NCBI RefSeq assembly: GCF_001945445.1 | Contig: NZ_MSXW01000028.1 | Location: 1 to 64,000 of the forward strand | DNA from: Pseudomonas sp. PA27(2017) | GTDB taxonomy: Bacteria; Pseudomonadota; Gammaproteobacteria; Pseudomonadales; Pseudomonadaceae | Reading direction: 5' to 3' | DNA length: 64,000 bases | Shown: positions 44,711-52,906 of the stretch, piece after piece | Layout: each line of letters starts with the position of its first letter | How positions within the stretch are numbered: the stretch's first letter is position 1 | Notes under the pieces: model-generated | Database searches by the model: none | Told to the model about the DNA's origin: nothing | The model's input: the letters and a program-made list of their open reading frames with translations, nothing else | Translations under genes and position numbers: made by a program

Positions 44711-45330
44711 TGTCGCTTCGCCCCCTTCTCATACTCGCCCTGATCACCCTGCTGGCTGGCTGTTCCGGTCTGTCCACCCGCGAGGCGGTGGAACAGGGCC
44801 TTGGCGACCCGGCTCGCTGGCAGGCGCACAAGCAACAGATCGGCACCCTCGATGGCTGGCAGATCAACGGCAAGGTCGGCATCCGCGCCCCGCGTGACTC
44901 GGGCAGCGGCACGCTGTTCTGGCTGCAGCGCCAGGATTACGCCGATATCCGCCTCTCCGGCCCGCTCGGCCGCGGCGCGGCGCGCCTGACCGGTCGCCCC
45001 GGCAAGGTCGAGCTGGAGGTCGCCAACCAGGGGCGCTACCAGGCCGAATCCCCGGAAGAGTTGCTGCAGCAAAGGCTGGGCCTCAACCTGCCCGTCTCGC
45101 ATCTGCTGTGGTGGATTCGCGGACTGCCTGCACCGGACAGCAAGAGCCGCATCACCCTGGATGCCGACAGCCGCCTGGCGCAATTGAGCCAGGATGGCTG
45201 GGAAGTCAGTTACACCCGCTACGCCGAGCAAGACGGCTACTGGCTCCCCGAGCGCCTGCGCCTGGAAGGTCACGATATCCAGGTGACCCTGGTGATCAAG
45301 GACTGGCAGCCGCGCCACCTCGGTCAGTAA
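44710..45330 (+). CDS. lolB: outer-membrane lipoprotein receptor LolB
   Basis: A 206-residue lipoprotein (lipobox LLAGC, Cys18) that accepts lipoproteins from LolA and inserts them into the outer membrane. The segments WQINGKVGIRAPRDSGSG and PVSHLLWWIRG match LolB. Its start overlaps the TPR gene by one base. ispE follows 168 bases downstream, the usual lolB-ispE order. Confidence 0.94.
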   Translation: MSLRPLLILALITLLAGCSGLSTREAVEQGLGDPARWQAHKQQIGTLDGWQINGKVGIRAPRDSGSGTLFWLQRQDYADIRLSGPLGRGAARLTGRPGKVELEVANQGRYQAESPEELLQQRLGLNLPVSHLLWWIRGLPAPDSKSRITLDADSRLAQLSQDGWEVSYTRYAEQDGYWLPERLRLEGHDIQVTLVIKDWQPRHLGQ

Positions 45331-45387
45331 TCGCTCCCGTATCGCGCGACTTTCACACTCGCAATTCCCGCGCCGCAACCTGCGGTT

Positions 45388-45441
45388 GAGCGCAGCGATA
45401 CCCAGGACCAAACTCCCGGGTGTCGCTGTGCTCGACCCGGG
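45388..45441. repeat. inverted-repeat element between lolB and ispE
   Basis: The arms GAGCGCAGCGATACCC-type (45388-45406) and its approximate complement (45416-45434) face each other. The nested CCCGGGT...ACCCGGG (45415-45441) can form a second hairpin. It resembles a degenerate REP-like element and could attenuate transcription into ispE. Confidence 0.5.
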
Positions 45442-45498
45442 CTACGGGCTGCGCTAGCCTGCGCGACTCTCTTATCCCCTCTTGCCAGCCATTGCCCC

Positions 45499-46374
45499 AT
45501 GACGACTCACGCCATTCCTGCTGACGCCGAGCTGACTCTGCCGGCACCGGCCAAGCTCAACCTGATGTTGCACATTCTCGGGCGCCGCGACGACGGCTAT
45601 CACGAGCTGCAGACCCTGTTTCAGTTTCTCGATCACGGAGACGAACTGGGCTTCAGGAGTCGCGAGGACGGCGTGATCCGCCTGCATACCGCAATCGACG
45701 GCGTGCCCCACGACAGCAACCTGATCGTGCGCGCCGCCAAACAGTTGCAGCAGCAGAGCGGCACTCGCCTGGGTGCGGACATCTGGCTGAACAAGCGCCT
45801 GCCCATGGGCGGCGGCATCGGCGGTGGCAGCTCGGATGCGGCGACCACCCTGCTCGGCCTCGATCACCTGTGGCAACTGGGCTGGGGCGAGGATCGCCTG
45901 GCGGCCCTGGGCCTCGGCCTGGGCGCCGACGTACCGGTCTTCGTGCGCGGCCGCGCGGCCTTCGCCGAAGGTGTTGGCGAAAAACTCACACCGGTCGAGC
46001 TGCCGGAGCCCTGGTTTCTCGTCGCCGTACCGCAAGTGCTTGTCAGCACAGCAGAAGTTTTCTCCGACCCTGAGTTGACACGCGATACGCCGCCCATTAA
46101 AGTTCGCAGCCTTCTTGAGGGGGGTGGTCGTAACGACTGCCAGCCGGTCGTCGAGAAGCGTTACTCAGCTGTTCGTAACGCGCTGATCTTGCTGAACAAA
46201 TTTGTTCCGACAAGATTGACCGGCACTGGAGCTTGTGTGTTTGGGAGCTTCCCAAACCGGGACGATGCTGATAAAGTCGCCCGCCAACTTCCAGCCACAC
46301 TGCCAAGTTTTGTTGCGCAGGGTGCCAACGTTTCGATGTTGCACCGCAAGCTGCAAGAACTGGCCAGGAAGTGA
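45499..46374 (+). CDS. ispE: 4-diphosphocytidyl-2-C-methyl-D-erythritol kinase
   Basis: A 291-residue GHMP kinase of the MEP isoprenoid pathway. It has PAPAKLNLMLHILGRRDDGY at the N-terminus and the ATP loop LPMGGGIGGGSSDAATTL. The C-terminal GTGACVFG glycine motif is intact. Base composition in the last third looks less GC-rich than its neighbours, near the tRNA genes. Two tRNA-Gln genes follow within 26 bases. Confidence 0.96.
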   Translation: MTTHAIPADAELTLPAPAKLNLMLHILGRRDDGYHELQTLFQFLDHGDELGFRSREDGVIRLHTAIDGVPHDSNLIVRAAKQLQQQSGTRLGADIWLNKRLPMGGGIGGGSSDAATTLLGLDHLWQLGWGEDRLAALGLGLGADVPVFVRGRAAFAEGVGEKLTPVELPEPWFLVAVPQVLVSTAEVFSDPELTRDTPPIKVRSLLEGGGRNDCQPVVEKRYSAVRNALILLNKFVPTRLTGTGACVFGSFPNRDDADKVARQLPATLPSFVAQGANVSMLHRKLQELARK

Positions 46375-46399
46375 ATGCGTAGCATCGGTTATACGTTAC

Positions 46400-46474
46400 A
46401 GGGGCGTCGCCAAGCGGTAAGGCACCAGGTTTTGATCCTGGCATGCGTTGGTTCGAATCCAGCCGCCCCTGCCA
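46400..46474 (+). tRNA. tRNA-Gln (anticodon TTG), copy 1
   Basis: 75 bases with a 7-bp acceptor stem AGGGGCG/CGCCCCT, anticodon loop TTTTGAT giving anticodon TTG, TTCGAAT T-loop and an encoded CCA end. Identical to the second copy. Confidence 0.96.
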
Positions 46475-46533
46475 TAACCACCCAAGGGTGGCTCGTACTA
46501 CCGAATTGAGCAGCATTGCGTCACACACGATAC

Positions 46534-46608
46534 AGGGGCGTCGCCAAGCGGTAAGGCACCAGGTTTTGATCCTGGCATGCGTTGGTTCGAATCCAGCCGC
46601 CCCTGCCA
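46534..46608 (+). tRNA. tRNA-Gln (anticodon TTG), copy 2
   Basis: Base-for-base identical to the copy at 46400-46474, 59 bases downstream, with a different spacer. The prs start codon follows 44 bases after the CCA, so tRNAs and prs may share a transcript. Confidence 0.96.
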
Positions 46609-46652
46609 TTTTTATACTCATCCAGGTTACCCTCAGCCGGCAGGTACTGCGC

Positions 46653-47594
46653 GTGTCCAAGATGATGGTCTTTACGGGGAACGCTAACCCCGATCTGGCG
46701 CGACGTATCGTTCGTCAGCTGCACATTCCCCTCGGTGATGCCTCGGTCGGTAAATTCTCCGACGGCGAAATCATGATCGAAATCAACGAGAACGTCCGCG
46801 GTAAGGACGTTTTCCTGATTCAGCCGACGTGCGCGCCAACCAATGACAACCTGATGGAACTGGTCGTGATGGCAGATGCCTTCCGCCGTTCCTCAGCGAC
46901 TCGAATCACTGCAGTCATCCCCTACTTCGGCTATGCCCGCCAGGATCGCCGCCCGCGCTCCGCTCGCGTGGCAATCAGCGCCAAGGTCGTGGCCGACATG
47001 CTCACCGTGGTAGGCATCGACCGGGTTCTCACCGTCGACCTGCACGCGGATCAGATTCAAGGCTTCTTCGATATTCCCGTCGACAACATCTACGGCTCGC
47101 CCGTACTGGTCGACGACATCGAAGATCAACGCTTCGACAATCTCATGATCGTATCCCCGGACATCGGCGGCGTGGTGCGTGCTCGCGCCGTGGCCAAAAG
47201 CCTGGGCGTCGATCTGGCGATCATCGACAAGCGTCGTGAAAAGGCCAACCACTCCGAAGTGATGCACATCATCGGTGACGTTGAAGGTCGCACCTGCATC
47301 CTGGTCGACGACATGGTCGACACCGCCGGCACCCTGTGCCACGCGGCCAAGGCTCTGAAGGAACACGGCGCTGCCAAGGTGTACGCCTATGCCACGCACC
47401 CGGTGCTGTCGGGTCGTGCCATCGAGAACATCGAGAACTCGGTACTGGACGAACTGGTGGTGACCAACACCATCCCGCTGTCCGCCGCCGCGCAATCCTG
47501 TTCGCGTATTCGTCAACTGGACATCGCGCCGGTTGTGGCTGAAGCGGTACGCCGCATCAGCAATGAAGAATCGATCAGTGCGATGTTCCGCTAA
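46653..47594 (+). CDS. prs: ribose-phosphate pyrophosphokinase
   Basis: A 313-residue PRPP synthetase, source of PRPP for purine, pyrimidine, histidine and salvage enzymes such as the hpt and upp products encoded in this window. The signatures GKFSDGE, YARQDRR, DLHADQIQGFF and ILVDDMVDTAGT are present. The GTG start (MSKMMVFTGNANP) matches the known Pseudomonas N-terminus. Confidence 0.97.
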   Translation: MSKMMVFTGNANPDLARRIVRQLHIPLGDASVGKFSDGEIMIEINENVRGKDVFLIQPTCAPTNDNLMELVVMADAFRRSSATRITAVIPYFGYARQDRRPRSARVAISAKVVADMLTVVGIDRVLTVDLHADQIQGFFDIPVDNIYGSPVLVDDIEDQRFDNLMIVSPDIGGVVRARAVAKSLGVDLAIIDKRREKANHSEVMHIIGDVEGRTCILVDDMVDTAGTLCHAAKALKEHGAAKVYAYATHPVLSGRAIENIENSVLDELVVTNTIPLSAAAQSCSRIRQLDIAPVVAEAVRRISNEESISAMFR

Positions 47595-47618
47595 CCCGGA
47601 ACGCCCCTGACGAAACAT

Positions 47619-47643
47619 GCCTGGCCACCTGGCCAGGCCTTTC
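47619..47643 (+). terminator. hairpin after prs
   Basis: A perfect stem GCCTGGCC-ACCT-GGCCAGGC followed by CTTTC, 25 bases after the prs stop. The short T-run suggests partial termination before rplY. Confidence 0.65.
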
Positions 47644-47706
47644 ACCGAACCGCCCCGCCGCTGGTCGCAAGCGTAACGGGCGGTTTGGTTATTCTGGAGA
47701 AGTGAA

Positions 47707-48333
47707 ATGACTGCTGAATTTACCCTGAATGCCGAAGCGCGTTCCGACCTGGGGAAAGGTGCGAGCCGCCGCCTGCGTCGTAACGCCAGCCTGGTTCCTG
47801 CCGTGATCTACGGTGGCGACAAGGCTCCCCTGTCCATCAGCCTGGTTGCCAAGGATTTCGCCAAGCTGCTGGAAAACGAAGCTGCGTTCAGCCACGTGCT
47901 GAACCTGACCGTTGACGGCAAGAAAGAAAACGTTCTGATCAAAGCCCTGCAGCGCCACCCGGCCAAAGGCTTCGTTCTGCACGCTGACTTCATCCGCGTG
48001 GTGGCCGGCCAGAAACTGACCGCACACGTTCCGCTGCACTTCATCAACGAAGCTACCTCCGTTGGCGTGAAGCAGAAAGGCGGTGAAGTTCTGCACTCGC
48101 TGAACGAAGTTGAAGTCTCCTGCCTGCCGAAAGACCTGCCGGAGTTCATCGAAGTCGACTTCGCCAACGTTGATCTGGACCAGACCGTTCACCTGTCCGA
48201 CATCAAACTGCCGAAAGGCGTTGAGCTGGTTGCTCTGGCCCACGGTAGCGATCTGCCGGTTGCCAGCGTTCACCTGCCGCGCGTTCGTGCAGAAGACGCA
48301 GCTGAAGGCGAAGGCGAAAGCACCGCCGAGTAA
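47707..48333 (+). CDS. rplY: 50S ribosomal protein L25 / general stress protein Ctc
   Basis: A 208-residue long-form L25 (TL5/CTC). The N-terminal 5S rRNA-binding domain (~1-95) contains ARSDLGKGASRRLRR. A C-terminal beta domain (~100-185) and an acidic tail (AEDAAEGEGEST) follow. The RBS CTGGAGAAGTGAA precedes the ATG. pth follows 39 bases downstream, a common pairing. Confidence 0.96.
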   Translation: MTAEFTLNAEARSDLGKGASRRLRRNASLVPAVIYGGDKAPLSISLVAKDFAKLLENEAAFSHVLNLTVDGKKENVLIKALQRHPAKGFVLHADFIRVVAGQKLTAHVPLHFINEATSVGVKQKGGEVLHSLNEVEVSCLPKDLPEFIEVDFANVDLDQTVHLSDIKLPKGVELVALAHGSDLPVASVHLPRVRAEDAAEGEGESTAE

Positions 48334-48372
48334 TTCCGGCTCGCTACGCCTGCTTCAAGAAAGGGCTCCTGT

Positions 48373-48963
48373 ATGACTGCCGTACAACTGATCGTTGGCC
48401 TGGGTAACCCGGGCCCCGAATACGACCAGACCCGGCACAATGCAGGGGCCCTTTTCGTTGGGCGCCTGGCGGACAGCCTGCGCGTCAATCTCAGCGTTGA
48501 TCGCAAGTATTTTGGCCTGGTGGGCAAGTTCAATCACCAGGGCCGCGAAGTTCGTCTGCTCATCCCCACCACCTTCATGAACCGCAGCGGCCAGTCCGTG
48601 GCGGCGTTGGCGAATTTCTTCAAGCTCAAACCCGAAGAAATCCTGGTGGCCCACGACGAACTCGACATGCCTCCCGGCGTCGCCAAACTCAAACAGGGTG
48701 GCGGGCACGGCGGGCATAACGGGCTGCGCGACATCATTGCCCAGCTCGGCAACCAGAACAATTTCCACCGCCTGCGGCTTGGCATCGGCCACCCCGGGCA
48801 CGCCAGCATGGTCTCCAACTTCGTACTCGGCCGCGCGCCGCGTGGCGAGCAGGAGCTACTGGATACCAGCATCGACTTCGCCCTGGGCGTCCTCCCGGAA
48901 ATACTCGCCGGTGACTGGACGGTAGCGATGCGCAAGCTGCACAGCCAGAAAGCCACTCTCTAA
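48373..48963 (+). CDS. pth: peptidyl-tRNA hydrolase
   Basis: A 196-residue enzyme recycling peptidyl-tRNA dropped from ribosomes. It has VGLGNPGPEYDQTRHNAG with the catalytic His, VAHDELDMPPG with the key Asp, and GGGHGGHNGLRDI. It lies between rplY and ychF as in P. aeruginosa. Confidence 0.97.
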   Translation: MTAVQLIVGLGNPGPEYDQTRHNAGALFVGRLADSLRVNLSVDRKYFGLVGKFNHQGREVRLLIPTTFMNRSGQSVAALANFFKLKPEEILVAHDELDMPPGVAKLKQGGGHGGHNGLRDIIAQLGNQNNFHRLRLGIGHPGHASMVSNFVLGRAPRGEQELLDTSIDFALGVLPEILAGDWTVAMRKLHSQKATL

Positions 48964-48997
48964 TTTCATCTACCGCCATTGGCGCGAGGGATACACC

Positions 48998-50098
48998 ATG
49001 GGATTCAACTGCGGCATCGTCGGCCTGCCCAACGTCGGCAAGTCCACCCTGTTCAATGCCCTCACCAAGTCCGGCATCGCCGCTGAGAACTTCCCGTTCT
49101 GCACCATCGAGCCGAACAGCGGCATCGTGCCAATGCCCGACCCACGCCTCGACGCACTGGCCGAGATCGTCAAGCCCGAGCGCGTGATCCCCACCACCAT
49201 GGAGTTCGTCGACATCGCCGGCCTGGTCGCCGGCGCCTCGAAAGGTGAAGGCCTGGGCAACAAGTTCCTCGCCAACATCCGCGAGACCGACGCCATCGCC
49301 CATGTGGTGCGTTGCTTCGAAGACGAGAACGTCATCCACGTCGCCAACAGCGTCGACCCCAAGCGCGACATCGAGATCATCGACCTCGAGCTGATCATGG
49401 CCGACCTCGACAGCTGCGAGAAGCAACTGCAGCGCGTCGCCCGTACCGCCAAGGGCGGCGACAAGGAAGCCGTGGCGCAGAAGGCGCTGCTGGAAAAGCT
49501 CATCCCGCACTTCACCGAAGGCAAGCCGGCGCGCAGCCTGCTCAAGAACCTGGGTGACGACGAGAAGCGCCTGGCCAAGACCTTCCACCTGCTGACCACC
49601 AAGCCGGTGATGTACATCGCCAACGTCGCCGAAGACGGTTTCGAGAACAACCCGCACCTGGACGTGGTGAAAGCGATCGCCGAGGAAGAAGGCGCCATCG
49701 TCGTGCCGGTGTGCAACAAGATCGAAGCCGAGATCGCCGAACTGGACGATCTGGAAGAGATGCAGATGTTCCTGGAAACCATGGGCATGACCGAGCCCGG
49801 CCTGAACCGCGTGATCCGCGCCGGTTACTCGCTGCTCAACCTGCAGACCTACTTCACCGCCGGAGTGAAGGAAGTGCGCGCCTGGACCGTCAAGGTCGGC
49901 GCCACCGCCCCGCAGTCCGCTGCCGCCATTCACACCGACTTCGAGAAAGGCTTCATCCGTGCCGAAGTCATCGCCTACGACGACTTCATCCAGTACAAGG
50001 GCGAAGCCGGTGCCAAGGAAGCGGGCAAATGGCGCCTGGAAGGCAAGGAATACATCGTCAAGGACGGCGACGTGATGCACTTCCGCTTCAACGTCTAA
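48998..50098 (+). CDS. ychF: redox-regulated ATPase / GTPase-family protein YchF
   Basis: A 366-residue Obg-family P-loop protein that prefers ATP. It has Walker A GLPNVGKSTLFNAL, switch region DIAGLVAGASKGEGLGN, NKIEAE in place of the usual NKxD (the basis of ATP preference), and a C-terminal TGS domain. It is involved in translation and stress responses. A terminator follows 16 bases after the stop. Confidence 0.96.
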   Translation: MGFNCGIVGLPNVGKSTLFNALTKSGIAAENFPFCTIEPNSGIVPMPDPRLDALAEIVKPERVIPTTMEFVDIAGLVAGASKGEGLGNKFLANIRETDAIAHVVRCFEDENVIHVANSVDPKRDIEIIDLELIMADLDSCEKQLQRVARTAKGGDKEAVAQKALLEKLIPHFTEGKPARSLLKNLGDDEKRLAKTFHLLTTKPVMYIANVAEDGFENNPHLDVVKAIAEEEGAIVVPVCNKIEAEIAELDDLEEMQMFLETMGMTEPGLNRVIRAGYSLLNLQTYFTAGVKEVRAWTVKVGATAPQSAAAIHTDFEKGFIRAEVIAYDDFIQYKGEAGAKEAGKWRLEGKEYIVKDGDVMHFRFNV

Positions 50099-50114
50099 GC
50101 CTCTGCCGTAACGA

Positions 50115-50148
50115 ACGAAGCCGCGCGAACAACGCGGCTTCGTTGTTT
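50115..50148 (+). terminator. terminator of the rplY-pth-ychF run
   Basis: An 11-bp stem ACGAAGCCGCG...CGCGGCTTCGT followed by TGTTTC. Confidence 0.85.
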
Positions 50149-50264
50149 CTGCAGTACGAGAGTTGTACATCGCGGCCTGCGATACGGCTTTTTGCCAGCA
50201 TCGCCCTATGCATCGCGCCGCGCAGCAGTATACTGACCCTGCCCTCCCCAGCAGGCGCTGTACC

Positions 50265-51977
50265 GTGAAACCCGACACCCCGTGTTCTGCTTCGGTCAGC
50301 CTTCCATCAGCGCGATTCGCTGCGCTGCTGCGCCTTGCCGGCCGCCTGAGCGGCTTCGGCCTCTGCGGCATCGCCACAGGCGATGACACCCTGCAACTCG
50401 ACCCACCGCAGCCCGCTGCCCTGCAGCAGGCCCTGCAGCCTCTGCTCATCCGCACGCGACTCGGCCAGTCACCACTCATCGTGCCAGACGCACGCCTGGG
50501 CCTATCTCATCCGCATCATTCGCTCGGCTGCTTTATCGGCTACCCGCTACGTGTCGATGCCGGCGACTGCCTCGGCGTGCTCTACGTGGCCGATGCGGCG
50601 GCCCAGGCGATCGACACCATCTTGCAGAGCACACTGCAGGACATCGCCGACAGCGCTGCCCGGTTGCTCACCCAAACGCCGACCGACGACGCCTCGCTGG
50701 AAGAAAACCGCATGGCCCTGGCCATTCAGGGCAGCGGCACCGGCATCTGGGATCGAGACCTGCTCAGTGGGAAAATCCACTATTCCACCGCCTGGAAAGC
50801 CATGCTCGGCTATGCCGAAGACGAGATCAGCACGCGCATCGAGGACAGCTACGCTCGCGTTCACCCCGACGAACTGGAGCATGTGCAGCAAGCGATGCAG
50901 GCGCACTTCAGCGGGCAGACCGAGCAGTACCAGGTGGAGCATCGCCTGCGCTGCCGCGATGGCAGCTACAAATGGGTGTGCAGCCGCGGCAAGGTGGTCG
51001 CCCGCGACGCGCAAGGCAATGCCCTGCGCATGCTCGGCACCACTACCGATATCAGCAACCTGCGATCACTCGCCGAGCGCCTGCAGCACAGCGTTGAACT
51101 GGTCACCCGGCTGACCGACCAGGTACCCGGCGTGGTCTTCCAATACCGCAGCTACCGCGACGGCAGTGGCTGCTTCACCTACGTCAGCGCCGGCGTGCGC
51201 GATATCTTCGAAGTCACCCCGGAGCAACTGCTGCACGACCCGGAAATCATCCATCACTGCGTGCACCCCGACGACCTCGCCGTCTACAACACCGCGCGCA
51301 AGGAGGCCGAGCGAGCCTTCTCCAACTGGCACGTCGAATACCGCGTGCAGTTGCCTCGGCAGGGCCTGCGCTGGCGCCTGGGGGAAGCGCGACCACAGCG
51401 CGAAGCGGACGGCAGCATCGCCTGGCACGGCGTGGTCACCGACATCACCGAACGCAAGCGCTTCGAACGCGAACTGCACGAATTCGCCTCCATGGATGCC
51501 CTCACCCAACTGGCCAACCGGCGCGTGTTCATGGCCTACCTGGGCAGCGAACTGGCGCGCATCCAGCGTCGGGATATGAGCGTGTCGAGCCTGCTGATGT
51601 GCGATCTCGACCACTTCAAACTGGTCAACGACCGCTGGGGCCACGGCATCGGCGACCGCGCCCTACGCCATTTCAGCGACATCCTGCGCAGCCAACTGCG
51701 CACCAGCGACCTGGCCGGCCGCGTCGGCGGCGAAGAGTTCGCCGTGCTGCTCAGCGGCGCCGGCAGCTTCCCGGCGCGCGACTTCGCCTGCCGCGTGCAA
51801 CACGCCCTGGCCAGCCAGCCGCTGCGCGTCGACGGTGGGGAAATCCACCTGACCCTGAGCATCGGCCTCACCCAACTGACGCCACAGGACTCCACCCCAG
51901 ACACCGCCTTCAGCCGCGCCGACAAAGCGCTCTACCGCGCCAAGCAGAATGGTCGCAATCGCATGGAGATCAATTGA
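50265..51977 (+). CDS. diguanylate cyclase with PAS domains
   Basis: About 570 residues: an N-terminal GAF-like region (~15-150), two PAS/PAC units (~160-290 and ~300-420, the second ending in WHGVVTDITERKRFEREL) and a GGDEF domain (~430-570). The active-site motif GGEEF is intact, and an inhibitory I-site RTSD lies five residues before it, so it should make c-di-GMP under product control. No membrane segment is seen, so it is cytosolic. The GTG at 50265 is assumed; ATG 50208 or an earlier start is possible. The flavin-binding NCRFLQ of LOV domains is absent. Confidence 0.87.
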   Translation: MKPDTPCSASVSLPSARFAALLRLAGRLSGFGLCGIATGDDTLQLDPPQPAALQQALQPLLIRTRLGQSPLIVPDARLGLSHPHHSLGCFIGYPLRVDAGDCLGVLYVADAAAQAIDTILQSTLQDIADSAARLLTQTPTDDASLEENRMALAIQGSGTGIWDRDLLSGKIHYSTAWKAMLGYAEDEISTRIEDSYARVHPDELEHVQQAMQAHFSGQTEQYQVEHRLRCRDGSYKWVCSRGKVVARDAQGNALRMLGTTTDISNLRSLAERLQHSVELVTRLTDQVPGVVFQYRSYRDGSGCFTYVSAGVRDIFEVTPEQLLHDPEIIHHCVHPDDLAVYNTARKEAERAFSNWHVEYRVQLPRQGLRWRLGEARPQREADGSIAWHGVVTDITERKRFERELHEFASMDALTQLANRRVFMAYLGSELARIQRRDMSVSSLLMCDLDHFKLVNDRWGHGIGDRALRHFSDILRSQLRTSDLAGRVGGEEFAVLLSGAGSFPARDFACRVQHALASQPLRVDGGEIHLTLSIGLTQLTPQDSTPDTAFSRADKALYRAKQNGRNRMEIN

Positions 51978-52053
51978 GGGAGCCGCAGCAGGAGAAAAAC
52001 CGGGCCAGGCGCCTAAGCGGTTGAAAGTTCGTAAATTTATTCTGCCTGAGGGC

Positions 52054-52082
52054 TTGACACCCCACCGACAGATAAGGAAAAT
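52054..52082 (+). promoter_or_regulatory. promoter of tRNA-Met
   Basis: -35 TTGACA (52054-52059), 17-base spacer, -10 GAAAAT (52077-52082), 11 bases before the tRNA 5' end. Confidence 0.6.
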
Positions 52083-52093
52083 GCGCGCCACTC

Positions 52094-52170
52094 GGCTACG
52101 TAGCTCAGCTGGTTAGAGCATAGCATTCATAATGCTGGGGTCCGGGGTTCAAGTCCCTGCGTAGCCACCA
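52094..52170 (+). tRNA. tRNA-Met (elongator, anticodon CAT)
   Basis: 77 bases with acceptor stem GGCTACG/CGTAGCC, anticodon loop ATTCATAA giving CAT, TTCAAGT T-loop and encoded CCA. Its 3' side borders toxin-antitoxin and integrase genes, so it is a likely integration site. Confidence 0.95.
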
Positions 52171-52177
52171 AACAAAT

Positions 52178-52208
52178 CAAGGGTTTACCGAAAGGTAAGC
52201 CCTTTTTT
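52178..52208 (+). terminator. terminator of tRNA-Met
   Basis: A stem of AAGGGTTTACC with GGTAAGCCCTT (one G-U wobble), GAAA loop, then a T-run, starting 8 bases after CCA. Confidence 0.88.
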
Positions 52209-52218
52209 GTTTATGGGG

Positions 52219-52251
52219 CAGACTACAAACAGACTACACCCAGACCACCGA
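52219..52251. repeat. three tandem 11-base repeats next to tRNA-Met
   Basis: CAGACTACAAA, CAGACTACACC and CAGACCACCGA follow one another at an 11-base period (about one helical turn) directly after the tRNA-Met terminator. The spacing and place suit arm-type binding sites of a tyrosine integrase, but this is inference. Confidence 0.45.
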
Positions 52252-52254
52252 GCC

Positions 52255-52560
52255 TCATGCCTGGGCACGCAGTGGCTCAATCTCGTGCTCAATCTCTTCG
52301 CCATTGGCGGCAAAAGTCGTTGCTAGCGAATAGTCGGTTTGCAGGTTCATCCAGAACTGCGCAGACGTATCGAAATAGCGCCCAAGACGAATAGCCATAT
52401 CTGCAGTCACCCCACGTCGCTCACGCACGATTTCATTCACCGTGGGAGCAGATACGTGGAGCGCACGCGCCAGTGCGGCCGGGGAAATATCCAGCGGCTC
52501 TAGAAACTCTTCGCGAAGGATTTCGCCCGGATGGATGGGGCGCATACCGTTAATTGCCAT
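52255..52560 (-). CDS. higA: HigA antitoxin
   Basis: A 101-residue XRE-type helix-turn-helix protein beginning NGMRPIHPGEILREEF, with the HTH SPAALARALHVSAPTVNEIV. This is the HigA addiction-module antitoxin family. Toxin gene first, antitoxin second is the usual hig order. It should neutralise HigB and repress the operon. P. aeruginosa has a higBA pair at this same place beside tRNA-Met. Confidence 0.93.
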   Translation of the reverse strand: MAINGMRPIHPGEILREEFLEPLDISPAALARALHVSAPTVNEIVRERRGVTADMAIRLGRYFDTSAQFWMNLQTDYSLATTFAANGEEIEHEIEPLRAQA

Positions 52561-52572
52561 GGTGCGACCTCC

Positions 52573-52851
52573 TTAGTGATAGTCGACGATTTCAACGTTC
52601 GTTGGGCCGGCGTCCGACCACTCGAAACAAATGCGGAATTGATCATTGATTCTGATGCTGTACTGACCAGCCCGATTTCCTCGCAATGCCTCAAGTCGAT
52701 TGCCGGGTGGAGACCGTAAGTCTCGAAGCTCAGTGGCCGCGTGCAGCATGGTTAACTTGCGGGTGGCAACATTAAGGATATTCTTCCACCGCCGCGAATC
52801 GCCGGCTTCGAACAGAGCCTGGGTCTCTGGACACTTGAAGCTCAAAATCAC
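52573..52851 (-). CDS. higB: HigB toxin (RelE-type mRNA interferase)
   Basis: A 92-residue RelE/ParE-fold toxin of the HigB family: ETQALFEAGDSRRW, RLEALRGNRAGQYSIRIND and QFRICFEW. It cleaves mRNA on the ribosome in known members. It lies 12 bases upstream of higA on the same strand, and its promoter carries a TTAACGTTAA palindrome. Confidence 0.93.
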   Translation of the reverse strand: MILSFKCPETQALFEAGDSRRWKNILNVATRKLTMLHAATELRDLRSPPGNRLEALRGNRAGQYSIRINDQFRICFEWSDAGPTNVEIVDYH

Positions 52852-52861
52852 GCCTTAACCA

Positions 52862-52871
52862 TTAACGTTAA
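52862..52871 (-). promoter_or_regulatory. HigA operator TTAACGTTAA
   Basis: A perfect 10-bp palindrome 10 bases upstream of the higB start. The same sequence is the reported HigA recognition palindrome in P. aeruginosa, so autoregulation is likely. Confidence 0.75.
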
Positions 52872-52906
52872 GCGTTATAGACATACTACACCATTGACCC
52901 GGATCT

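Noticed and set aside
50265..51977. PAS domains of the diguanylate cyclase as the missing LOV light sensor
   Set aside because: The flavin-binding cysteine motif of LOV domains is not present in either PAS unit.
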